From: Hondaea fermentalgiana
Taxonomy: Eukaryota > Sar > Bigyra > Thraustochytrida > Thraustochytriidae
Direction: 5' to 3'
DNA length: 57,455 nucleotides
Assembly: GCA_014084085.1 (NCBI GenBank)
Contig: NPFB01000022.1
Span: forward strand, 99,831-157,285
The notes under the pieces were generated by a model. That model was not told the origin of the DNA, searched no databases, and saw only the letters and a program-made list of their open reading frames with translations. Numbering within the stretch: position 1 is the stretch's first letter; each line of letters begins with the position of its first letter. The position numbers were made by a program, and so were the translations under genes. Shown here piece after piece: positions 48,722 to 57,455 of this stretch.

Positions 48722-49193
48722 GTTTCGAGCTCCTTCTCCTCGCCTTGCGCGCTGTTTCTCTCTTGATCCCCGGGGAACTACGATCTCTCTCGCGCCTCGG
48801 GCTGCCTCGCCGCGCCCTCGCGGCCTCTCGCTTTGCCTGCGTGCCCTTCTCCCTGCCCGCCTGCCAGGCCTCGAGCGAGTCCTTTTGCTCGACCTCGAGG
48901 CGCCACCACTGGTCCACCGCGGCCCCTGCTTGGCCGTATCGTAGAACGGCGCCGCGTTCCGCCAGGCGCGAAAGAGGGGCCGCCACGAGTGGCCAAGACT
49001 CGGGACCCAGACAGACTCTTGAGCCTCGCAACGCGACGCGGCGCGGCCGGCACGGAGATCGAGCAGGCAGGCAGGCAGGCAGGCAGACGAGCAGGACGCG
49101 CTTGGCGCGGCGCGTCTTCTTTCGGCGCGAGAGGAGACGCAACGCCCTCGCCCCGCCGGTCCAGGTCGGTGAGCGGGTCGCGGGGGAAAGAAA
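48722..49193. promoter_or_regulatory. Divergent promoter region (importin-4 / C9orf85)
   Basis: 470 GC-rich bases with a GCAG tetramer array at 49063-49086. The importin frame remains open across it without a convincing start codon. No other gene is seen. Confidence 0.45.
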
Positions 49194-50087
49194 ATGTCCT
49201 CTGCGAAAGGCGATCGCGGGCGGCACCGGGGCCAGAAGCACCAGAACACCTTTGCGTACAAGCACAACAAGGGGTCGAAGAAGACGGCGCAAATTTTGAG
49301 CATCCAGCACCACGGTCTGTGCGATCGATGCGATGAAAAAATTGAGTGGCGCAAAAAATTTCGCAAATACAAACCCATCAAAATGCCGCGCAAGTGCCAA
49401 CGATGCAATAAGGAGCACGTTGTCTCGCGCGCATACCACCTCATTTGCGATGATTGTGCCAAGGAAAAGCACGTTTGCCCCATGTGCATCGATCCGCTCC
49501 CTGAGGGGAAAAAGAGCTCCGACGAGACAGCAATGTTGCCTCGTGCCACTGAGCCTGAAATTGAGCGCTACTTGGCCACTCTCCGCGAGCGCCAGCGAAG
49601 GTCGATTCTGCGCAAGCTTGACGAAGGCACCATTGCGATTTACAGGCAAAGCGAGGGTGTCTTTTTGATCAAAAATTTGAATGATGATGACGACGAAGAC
49701 GGCAGCGACGAGGACGATGACGAAGAAGACGGCGAGAGCGACGCATCAGGAAGCAAGGCAGAGACGGATGCTGACAGTGACGATCATGTCTTGAAACTCG
49801 AAGCAGCTGCCAAAGACGTCGAAGCAGCACCACTCCTTTCGCCTGTGCCAGCCCCGGTTCCAGCAGACGAAGAAGCGCACAATTTGTTGCCAGATCAAAC
49901 TATTATCAAGGCTGAAACTTCGGCTGATGTCAAGCCTATTCTGAAAACTGGTGGCGAGGCAGCCGTTGCCGACAATTCTGAGGATGCCAAGCCGTTGGAG
50001 GATGGTAAACAGGTGACCTTTGCTAGCACGCCCGTTCAACAGGAGTCTGCGTCAGCAGCGCTCGACGAAGCGCAGACGACGGACTAG
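49194..50087 (+). CDS. C9orf85-family (DUF2039) zinc-binding protein with acidic tail (297 aa)
   Basis: The first 110 residues match the C9orf85 family: Met-Ser-Ser-x-Lys-Gly start, Gln-Lys-His-Gln-Asn-Thr-Phe, Cys-Asp-Arg-Cys, Trp-Arg-x-Lys-Phe-x-Lys-Tyr-Lys-Pro, then Cys-x2-Cys, Cys-x2-Cys and Cys-x2-Cys pairs that probably bind zinc. The cellular role of this family is not established. The human protein is about half as long; here the rest is an added tail with an Asp/Glu/Ser run near 162-185 and Ala/Glu/Pro-rich disordered sequence. The ATG at 49194 is well supported by the conserved N-terminus. Confidence 0.85.
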   Translation: MSSAKGDRGRHRGQKHQNTFAYKHNKGSKKTAQILSIQHHGLCDRCDEKIEWRKKFRKYKPIKMPRKCQRCNKEHVVSRAYHLICDDCAKEKHVCPMCIDPLPEGKKSSDETAMLPRATEPEIERYLATLRERQRRSILRKLDEGTIAIYRQSEGVFLIKNLNDDDDEDGSDEDDDEEDGESDASGSKAETDADSDDHVLKLEAAAKDVEAAPLLSPVPAPVPADEEAHNLLPDQTIIKAETSADVKPILKTGGEAAVADNSEDAKPLEDGKQVTFASTPVQQESASAALDEAQTTD

Positions 50088-50377
50088 AGATGAGTAATTG
50101 TATTCATACTTTTTTGTTTGTTTTCCTACCTTGATCATGTGTGTCGTACTTTTTTCTCCTTTTCTCCCTTTTATGCATCGTTAAGCAAAACGTCAACGAG
50201 GCGATTTTTCGCGTGCACAAGACTCCAAAAAGCTTGAATATCACGCGTACCCTGCCAATAATAACCTGTCACTTCAAGTGTCTTGGATATGAAGTGAAGC
50301 AGAACAACATGCAAAAGAAAAAGGAGAAAAAATCAGAAAGGTGTGCAGAATCATCAATGCCTCGCCAAGGTTAACGT

Positions 50378-51622
50378 CTAGAGCAGGAGATCTTCCTCGG
50401 CGTTCGTGTCATACTGCTCGTACAAAAGTCGGTAAACGTAACTTGGCTGGTGGGCTCCATTGTTCGTAATGAGTACATCAACGAGGCCCGGCGGGACGTA
50501 GTCGCAGCTTGGAGTAAGGACCTGAATGCGGTCAGAGAACTCGCCGAGCTTTGCATACGGAAGAGTCGGTCCTGGGCTTTTGAGGTCGATAAAGGAATCT
50601 CGGTCGTACGGATAGAGGGGACAGAGCTTGTAAAGTCCCGTGACACACATAAGAGGGACGGCGTGTTGGCGCGCCGCCAAGGCGACCATGTGCATGCCAG
50701 CTTCAGCGATGAGACCACCATTGGCCATGACAGCCCGCGCGCCGACAATGACCTTGGTTACGCGAGGCATGATGGCAAAAATGTTAGAGTCCGGAATCAC
50801 CATGGTAGAGATGGCCAGATCACCCGGGTGCGCCGGGTCGGCCGTGCTGAGCTTACGCGCCATGCGTTGGCCGCCAAACTCGGGCGCGGCCTCCGCAACA
50901 ATGACGCGGAACTCGCGCTGGCGACGCGCAGCCTTGAGGAAGCCAAGTACTGAGCCCGAATCACCATAAACGAGAATGGTCTCATGCGCGTGAATATGGT
51001 CCGGGGCCTGTGAAGAGATGGGCTCCATGATGTTCTCGAGCTCGGCAACGGTGTCTGCGATGACGTTTGCGGCAGCAGAGCGCACGTTCCAGTCTGGGAT
51101 CTCGGCCATGTCCTCGATGCGGATGCCGAGGTCGCGGTTCGGCAAAATGTCTCCCTTGGGGTCCAGCTCGTTCACGACCTCGCCCGTGACGGCCGCCTCG
51201 GAGAGAGCCTTATCTTGCGTGGACTGCAGCATGATAAAGTATTCCTCCTTGACCATGTGGATGACATGGCGAAAGACGTTTCCTACAACGAGCTCAACGG
51301 GACGCGCGCGAACCAGACGTCTGCCGAACGCGCGAACGGCTTGCAACATCTCACGGGCGCCAGACCAGTTCTTGGCGTTCACGAGCAGCTGCAAGAGATC
51401 GAGTGTCTCCTTTACAAGGGATGACGAGCTCTTGAACCTGCGCCGCTTCAGCCGGGTCACGAGATCGTCCATGCGCGCCGCGAGGCCGCGGGTCGTTTTC
51501 GAGGAGTCCAGTGCGGCCTTGAGCACTTCTGCGTCTGCCTTCACCGCCTGGCTTCGCGCCTCTGCGGCACCGGCTGCGTTCAAGCGGTCGGCATCGGCCT
51601 GGGCGGCGACCACCTCGGCCAT
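50378..51622 (-). CDS. eIF2B beta subunit, translation initiation GDP exchange factor (414 aa)
   Basis: Regulatory subunit of eIF2B, the guanine-nucleotide exchange factor for eIF2. An N-terminal helical domain (about 1-180) with His-Val-Ile-His-Met-Val-Lys-Glu-Glu is followed by a Rossmann-like domain with Ile-Leu-Val-Tyr-Gly-Asp-Ser-Gly-Ser-Val and Val-Ile-Val-Ala-Glu-Ala-Ala-Pro. Further on are Val-Gly-Ala-Arg-Ala-Val-Met-Ala-Asn-Gly-Gly and a C-terminal Tyr-Val-Pro-Pro-Gly-Leu-Val-Asp-Val-Leu-Ile-Thr-Asn. These match the beta rather than alpha or delta subunit. The frame continues upstream to a GTG at 51664, so ATG 51622 is used. It is convergent with the C9orf85 homologue. Confidence 0.88.
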   Translation of the reverse strand: MAEVVAAQADADRLNAAGAAEARSQAVKADAEVLKAALDSSKTTRGLAARMDDLVTRLKRRRFKSSSSLVKETLDLLQLLVNAKNWSGAREMLQAVRAFGRRLVRARPVELVVGNVFRHVIHMVKEEYFIMLQSTQDKALSEAAVTGEVVNELDPKGDILPNRDLGIRIEDMAEIPDWNVRSAAANVIADTVAELENIMEPISSQAPDHIHAHETILVYGDSGSVLGFLKAARRQREFRVIVAEAAPEFGGQRMARKLSTADPAHPGDLAISTMVIPDSNIFAIMPRVTKVIVGARAVMANGGLIAEAGMHMVALAARQHAVPLMCVTGLYKLCPLYPYDRDSFIDLKSPGPTLPYAKLGEFSDRIQVLTPSCDYVPPGLVDVLITNNGAHQPSYVYRLLYEQYDTNAEEDLLL

Positions 51623-53503
51623 CTTTGTGGCGAGCGACTCGCTCTCGGCGAAGTCTCGACACACGAAAGCGCTGCGTTGACGAGTAAATTGAAGATGCGC
51701 GCCGCCTTCGGCGCGCCTCTACGGTCTCTTGGGCGCGCGCACGCGCGTGTCCCTTCGCGTCGCGCTTGCTCTCCTCTGCTTTGGAGCCGCCACTACCCAG
51801 GCCTATTGCCACAGGACCATTTTAGCATTTTTTTATTTATTTTTTCAGAGATCCCATGCGTCGCTGGCAGCTCGTCCAGCATCATCATAGGCTCCCGTGA
51901 AAAGCGTCAAAGCTACCGTAGAATGACTTTCTCCCTCGATCATAGCCAGAGTAGTAGATTGATCTTGAGCCATGCCGTAATGAACTAAAAATTTTGGGGA
52001 GAGATTTCGCCCGAACCGAACAAGCTTGAATGAAAGGATACTACGCATCAAGAACCACCATTCTTCTCAATTTCCAAATCAGCTAGGGGTGAGGGGGGAG
52101 ATGTCCTTTTCGAACAGGATAGTGGATCGACAAGGACCAGCAAGAGGACTGCATACCTGCTTCAGGTCTATACTCTTCTCCTGCTCATCAACGCTCCAAA
52201 ACATACATTCTCACACACTAGTCGGAAAAGGTCCTTCTTCAAAAGTCCAAAGCAAGGTCGAAAGTTTCTCCCATTTTCCGTAATCTCACGGGCAAAAGCC
52301 TTGCCAAACGGCTGGCAGCGAAAATGCCATCTCAGCGAATGATTGGTTCGTTCACCCACCGGCCAGGGGACACCCCTGGGCTTTCCTCAAGCTAAGAACG
52401 CTTGCAGAACGGAGAACATATTCTACTGTTTAGACTAATAAAGAGCTAGGAGGTACGTGGGTGGACACGGCGCAAGCCAGAGCGCGAGGAGCCACGCAAA
52501 AAGCTTGGCATGCATATCCACAACGCCGCCGAGGAGAAGACTTCGAGCGGACGCAAGGTAGGCGAAGACGGAGAGGGTGGGCAGGCGTGCGGGCGGACGA
52601 GGAGGCGAGAGGGCGAGAAGGCCGCGGACGGGAACAGCGCACCATTAATCAGTCTCGTGGCGGCGCGTCTGTAGGCCCGTTTTGGGTCCGGACGCGAGTA
52701 GACGCCGGCGAGACTTTCATGCCGGTGCCAGATGAAGGGTGGCCTCGTCTCGCTTGAGATGAGGCCGACTTCGCGCTGCCGGCGTTGTGCGCGGCGCTCG
52801 ACGTGGACGAGGTCCTTTTGGACCGAGTCCGGGTCGCTCCGCCTGAAAGGTCGCTGCAGACGCTTGTCGTTTGCAGAGGACTTTCTACGTGGAGATTGGC
52901 GCCGTGACCGGTAGTGCGCAGACATTCGTACGCTGGACGAGCGAATCTTCCTTTTCATTGTAGTAGAAAGGAAAGAGACTGAGTGAGCGAGAAGGTGGAG
53001 AGCGCCGTGGTGCGATGGATCTGCTTGTGAGAATGCCAAGGAGGACAACCAATTTATCAAGATCTGCTCTGAGATTCTATTGACTTTTGTGCGGACATCA
53101 TTTTGGAGAACTGAGGCTTCTCATGGCGCGGAAGTCGAGACGGGTGGCTGGCTGGCTGGGTGCTTTTGTCGAAAAGTAGCGCGTGATCCCGAGGAGGACT
53201 ACATTTCTGGAGCTGTCTGATTTCAACTCTTGATGATCGCTTATTTTTTAACTGCAATCTGATGGGACACCATCGGCGCTGCTTATCGACGACACCTACG
53301 AGAGCGGGTGGCGAGTTCACCTACGAGAGAGAGAGAGAGAGAGAGAGAGGAAGAAGGGAACTAACGTTTGCGTTTTTTGCATCTCATTCACAGCCTATCA
53401 AACCAGCGTCAGTCAGCAAGTGAGTCCCTCACTACTTCATACAATGATTTACATGACCCATATTCAATCTTCAGATCTTTTTCAAATCTTTTTCAAATCC
53501 TTT
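51623..53503. other. Long divergent intergenic region (eIF2B beta / HFM1)
   Basis: 1.9 kb, much longer than other divergent spacers here. The only gene-like piece is the minus-strand frame at 52446-52958, listed separately. A GA dinucleotide array lies at 53323-53349 close to the HFM1 leader. The 51830-52440 part is AT-richer and featureless. Confidence 0.45.
52446..52958 (-). CDS. Possible small basic protein (170 aa), low confidence
   Basis: From an ATG at 52958 the minus strand is open for 170 codons with codon use like the real genes (many CTC, GTC, CGC, GAG) in its first two thirds. The product is Arg/Ser-rich at the start, has a central mixed segment with Trp-His and Tyr-Ser-Arg-Pro-Asp, and a Ser/Pro-rich end. 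No domain is recognised. It overlaps weaker plus-strand frames. It may be a real orphan gene or a chance frame. Confidence 0.35.
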   Translation of the reverse strand: MKRKIRSSSVRMSAHYRSRRQSPRRKSSANDKRLQRPFRRSDPDSVQKDLVHVERRAQRRQREVGLISSETRPPFIWHRHESLAGVYSRPDPKRAYRRAATRLINGALFPSAAFSPSRLLVRPHACPPSPSSPTLRPLEVFSSAALWICMPSFLRGSSRSGLRRVHPRTS

Positions 53504-56500
53504 ATGTCGTCGTCAGCAAACTTGGAGTCTACCGCACGCACGATGATGTCGTCCAACTCTTCCTTGCCGCCACGAGCGGGGTCGACGCATTGGCTTCCAA
53601 ACGAGCTCAATGCCATGCAAGCAGCCTGTCGGCCCGTGGCCCTCGATGACGACATCTCCTTTGTGGTCTCGGCGCCCACCTCCAGCGGCAAGACGCTTGT
53701 CCTGGCCATGGCCATGCTACGTAAGTACGCGCAAGCTCTATGTGTATGTGCGGGGCGGAGGGACGGCAATGATGACCACCCGCCGTTGCTAATGATGAAA
53801 TCTTGTCGCTCGCTCGCTTTCTCCACATGATTTTGAAAACTTGTTCCCAGGGTGCTGCAAAGTCCAGCGCCGCAAAACAGCTTATCTGGCCCCGACGCGA
53901 GCACTATGCCGTCAGCAAGTGGAAGCCTGGAACAATCGGTATGGCCAGCATGGAATCAAGTGTATCGAAATCACGAGTGGGAAAAAGGTTCACGAACGCA
54001 TCCTCGCAGATGCCAATGTAATTTTCTTCACACCGGAAAAACTCGAGCATCTAACGCGCAAGTGGTTCAACCACAAAGTGCTCTTCGAATCGCTTGGCCT
54101 CGTTCTGCTTGATGAAGTGCACCTCGTGTCCGAAGGGAGGCGAGGCGCAGTCCTCGAGACGCTTATTTCGCGACTTCAATTTGTCAAGGGTCGCTTGCCG
54201 CAAAGTGGAATCCTTCGCTTCGCAGCTGTTTCAGGGACAATTCCGAACGCTAGCGACCTTGCGCGATGGCTCGGAGCGCCGATTCCGCGAGGCCTTCTCG
54301 TTTTTGGTCCCGAATTTCGTCCCTGCCCGCTCGTGACCCATGTCGAAGCATTCGGCTCTTCGCGCCAAAACGAATACCTTTTGGAACGCGAAATGGACCA
54401 GCATGTAGGCAGACTTCTCGCTCGCTTCGCCGAACAGAAAGCAAGCCTTGTCTTTTGCACAAGTCGGAAAAGTGCCAAAAGGCTCGCGGAAAGACTTTCT
54501 GAGATTCGACGCGACAGAATACCGCTGCGTGCGGACCAGGTTGCAGAACGCAGCGCGAGAGCTCGCGCAATTTCTGGCGATCCTGCTCTTGAACTCTGCA
54601 TTGAGCGCGCGGGCGTCGCGTGGCACACGGGCGAGGTTTCCGCCAACGACCAGGAAATCGTCGAAAGGCTCTTTCGCGATGGCTTACTCTCTGTTTTGGT
54701 GGCGACCTCGACACTTGCGCAAGGGATGAATCTACCCGCGCATCTCGTCGTGATTAAAGGCACGCAGGCGTATCGCGGTACCAATCGAGGCATGGAGGAT
54801 CTTACGATGTCTTCAATTCTGCAAATGGTCGGCCGCGCAGGGCGCTTTGGCATGGATTCCTCTGGCTGCGCAGTCATTATGGTTCGTCGTGGCGAGGAGC
54901 ACAAGTTTGAGCGCATTCTTTCCGGTGCAGAGCGCGTCAAAAGCGCGCTGGAGTCAAGTTTGCGCGAGGTCTTGCTTCACGAGATTCACCTCGGGGCCAT
55001 TCGCTCCTTTGTGGAAGCATACGCTTGGCTCGAGACGACCTTTTTCTTTTGTGAGCGAGGAACATCCACACAGGCTAAAGCGAGACTCAAAGCTGTCGTC
55101 GCGACGCACCTCAAGGCCATGCGAGCAAGTCAGTGCATTCGACTTCTCCCTGACCGAACGCTTTGCGTCTCTGAGCTCGGGGCGTGGATTTGCGAAAGCA
55201 GTCTTTGTCTAGCGACCGGTCTTGCCTTTTACGATGGACTCGGAACTTTTCTGGATGTCTTTCTGGGCGACGCCCCTCCCCTCGACTCGAGTGAAATGCA
55301 GCGGTCCTTTGAAATGGATAGCGATGAGATCACGCGCTTTATTGTTGATCTCATCTCTCGCGCTGAAGAATTTAGTCACCTCATTCTCCGACGTGACCAG
55401 AAGCGATGGCTCAACGAAGTAGGCTGGAACCAGGGACGATTCCGGGGTCAGAAACATGTCGACCGTGTATCGACGGTACAAGAAAAGGTCTTTCAGCTGC
55501 TCCAGGCAGCCATGGCGAGCGAACGGCCGCAGCCGCCGGACAAGGTGCTGCGCGATGAGCTTGACTTTGTCGTAGGGGAGGGTGCTCGACTTGCACGTAG
55601 TCTCATCACCTGTGCAACAGAACTCTATAATTCTGTGGTTGCTGCGAGCGTTCAGCTTGTACTTCGCTCGCTGGAAACCCGTGCGTGGCCACACGATGGC
55701 GAGCTTCTGCAGCTTCCCTTTGTTGGACCCAAGCTACTGACAAAGCTGCGACAGCTTGGTATTGAATCACTTCGTGATCTTGTACGAATCGGTCGTGCAA
55801 TGCCCGAAACGTTTCGTACCGAACTCGGGAGAACACGCGCTGCAAAGATCATGAGCGGTGCAGAACGTCTTGCTCAAAGTCAGTGCAGCTTCGTGGTAAC
55901 TCTTCAAAACGGCAAACACTTTGTACGACTTGCGGCCGGGCAGGTCTCTGTAGCTGGCTTTCAGGTCTATGTCGCTTCCCATGTAAAACTTCTGGCTCAT
56001 GGCTACATTCATGCGGGATCACGGCCTCTCTCATTTGTCGCCCCGCCTCAAACATCTCTAGCTCTCTTTGCCGTGCACCCGAAGTTGCACGGACTGGATT
56101 TACTTCAGAAGATGACCTCTCTTATGGCAAAGCAACCGTCGGTGTCTCCCGCGCCGATGCTTTCTTCGCCAAAGTCCGCTACAAACCACCAAGGGCCGCT
56201 CGATCATTATTTGGTTACAACAGAGTCAACGTCATCGTCGTCGGCATCGCCAACGCGACTCACAAAAGCAAGCTTCAATGCACACAGTGCGCAAAGCCCA
56301 CAAGGCACAAGCAGATCTGCTTCGCTTGCTGCGCAGGCCTCTCCGGGGCCTCCGTCGCACGCGACCACAAACGGGCCACCAAAGGCAAAGTCAACATCCA
56401 AGGTGAAAACGTTGTCTGCCGTGTCATCGCGAGCCAAAAAGTCTTTGCCGAACGTGACAGAAGCACGATTGGCGCCAACAAAATGGTCTTTGCAGACCTC

Positions 56501-57284
56501 GCCAGCTCCGCTCGCCGCCACAAACTCGAAGGGTCCAGCAAGCTCATCCTGCTCGCAAATTATGTTGCAAGCAAGGATCGATGATCGAACGTCATCTTCG
56601 ACCATGCCGAAAAGAGAGCATGCACTTGTTCCAGAGATGCGATCGCCGCCTTCCGCAGTCGCAATGCCGGCTACGCCCTCGGAGCCGTATCGGTCTGCGT
56701 GTGACTTCCAGTCGGCATCAAAGCGACCGTCCCGAGCCTTCAGGAGCCCACGACGCGTGAAGAGATCCGAATCTTTGATCGAAAAGGACACGAAAGTAAC
56801 TGTGGACGGTAGCGCTGCGCCGGTCGAGGAGAGGTCGGAGCCGATTGAAGTTGGCAATCCCAAGTCGAGCGTGCTCAAGACTCAGTCGAGTCTGCTCAAG
56901 GATGAGGAAGCAAAAGTGCACTCCGCCAAGGTGTACGCGTACAACGCAAAAGCAATTGTAAAGGGCGCCAAGCGAGAGATGGCTCCACTTGAGCGCCAGC
57001 TCAAGGCTGCGCGGGCACGCCCCGTCTCAGTTGCGAAGATCACCAGCTTCGACCCGAGTTCAACGACCCGTTCTGAGTCGACTAGGGCCAGCGCTCGTGC
57101 CGGTGCAGGTGCAGGTGCTGGTGCTGGTGCTAGCTTTCGTCCAGGTTCCTCTGTGTCCCGTGATTCACACCCAGCTGGGGCAGCAAAGAGTGGCTTTCAA
57201 TCAAGCTCCACTGCTCACTATGAAACGAGTGCAGTAGCGAAGTCGACGAGCGGCAGCCTTGATTCACAGTCAACGAGACCATAA
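53504..57284 (+). CDS. HFM1: HFM1/MER3 meiotic DNA helicase, two exons (1216 aa)
   Basis: Ski2-like superfamily 2 helicase that promotes meiotic crossover. Exon 1 is 53504-53720 and exon 2 is 53851-57284. The 130-base intron (donor GTAAGT, acceptor TTCCCAG, phase 1) lies between motif I and motif Ia. Motifs: I Ala-Pro-Thr-Ser-Ser-Gly-Lys-Thr (57-64), Ia Ala-Pro-Thr-Arg-Ala-Leu, II Asp-Glu-Val-His (160-163), III Ser-Gly-Thr-Ile-Pro-Asn, VI Gln-Met-Val-Gly-Arg-Ala-Gly-Arg (near 398). Asp-Glu-Val-His, the Ile-Pro-Asn after motif III, and the following Pro-Ala-His-Leu-Val-Val-Ile-Lys favour HFM1 over HELQ, POLQ or BRR2. A Sec63-like region with a helix-hairpin-helix-type Leu-Pro-Phe-Val-Gly-Pro follows. 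The last 400 residues are Ser/Ala/Lys-rich and disordered, with an Ala-Gly repeat near the end. The start ATG is uncertain; in-frame ATGs exist at 53444 and 53543. Confidence 0.82.
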
Positions 57285-57455
57285 ATCGGTAATTAGCCTC
57301 TAATTTTTCTTTACGTCCACGCGAGAAGCGGCGCTTTTTAAGATGAACCAGAAAAAGTCGACGGCGTGCAGATCGCGACGAAGCGCGCGGCTACGACTAA
57401 CGCCAGCGAGCATACGACGCGGACTTGCGGTGAAGAGGGGGTGTGTACTAAAACG
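57285..57455. other. 3' flank of HFM1 to window end
   Basis: 170 bases of 3' UTR or intergenic sequence. Nothing further is seen. Confidence 0.6.

Noticed and set aside
45017..49549. 1510-codon importin frame taken whole
   Set aside because: The 276 codons before the Met at 48721 are leader-like, Arg/Cys-rich and overlap the C9orf85 gene start.
53504..57284. Calling the helicase HELQ or the POLQ helicase part
   Set aside because: Motif II is Asp-Glu-Val-His, and the residues after motifs III and V match HFM1/MER3; there is no polymerase domain.
1..57455. CRISPR arrays, insertion sequences, bacterial operons or rRNA/tRNA genes
   Set aside because: No spaced direct repeats of CRISPR type, no transposase-like frame and no recognisable RNA gene were found by eye. 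A covariance search was not possible.

Overview
The window is eukaryotic nuclear DNA: compact, GC-rich in its coding parts, with few introns, two 100-N assembly gaps, and genes on both strands with no operon structure. The best fit is a labyrinthulomycete or thraustochytrid-type stramenopile protist. I base this on the gene mix (alpha-actinin, Rab11, COG2, RAD17, HFM1/MER3, AMPK beta, a flagellar C1a-type protein, animal-like pentameric ligand-gated channels), strong C/G third positions, and introns that are few and sit near the 5' ends of genes with GTAAGT/GTACGT donors. The assignment is inference; no rRNA or organellar marker is present to prove it.

Layout. 0-7 kb: an edge fragment, a basic AT-hook-like protein, a Golgi-type sulfotransferase, and a mitochondrial FAM185A-like protein whose first exon had to be found by splicing. 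7-13 kb: alpha-actinin, a small helical protein, and a Rab11-type GTPase with three exons. 13-18 kb: sparse DNA with a gene broken by an assembly gap, then a coiled-coil protein. 18-26 kb: a RAD17 checkpoint clamp loader carrying two N-terminal RanBP2/NZF fingers, then a large EF-hand protein. 26-29 kb: a damaged tandem duplication of a divergent gene pair (RING-H2 protein and spliceosomal TXNL4A/Dim1). 29-34 kb: COG2 and a flagellar C1a-32-like protein, divergent. 34-35.8 kb: coding-like but broken sequence. 36-44 kb: two units, each a minus-strand pentameric channel divergent from a plus-strand CBM48 protein. The second CBM48 protein is a complete AMPK beta subunit; the first lacks the C-terminal ASC domain. 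45-57 kb: importin-4/Kap123, a C9orf85 homologue, eIF2B beta, a possible basic protein, and the meiotic helicase HFM1/MER3.

Most genes are unrelated housekeeping functions. The parts that look non-random are the channel/CBM48 double unit with a dense CACTTGC/GCAAGTG cluster in its second intergenic region, the RING/TXNL4A duplication, and the RAD17-NZF fusion. Start codons were moved to the first plausible ATG wherever an open frame began with TTG or GTG. Splice sites were chosen by eye from frame continuity, consensus donors and acceptors, and remembered family sequences; no transcript data or database search was available.
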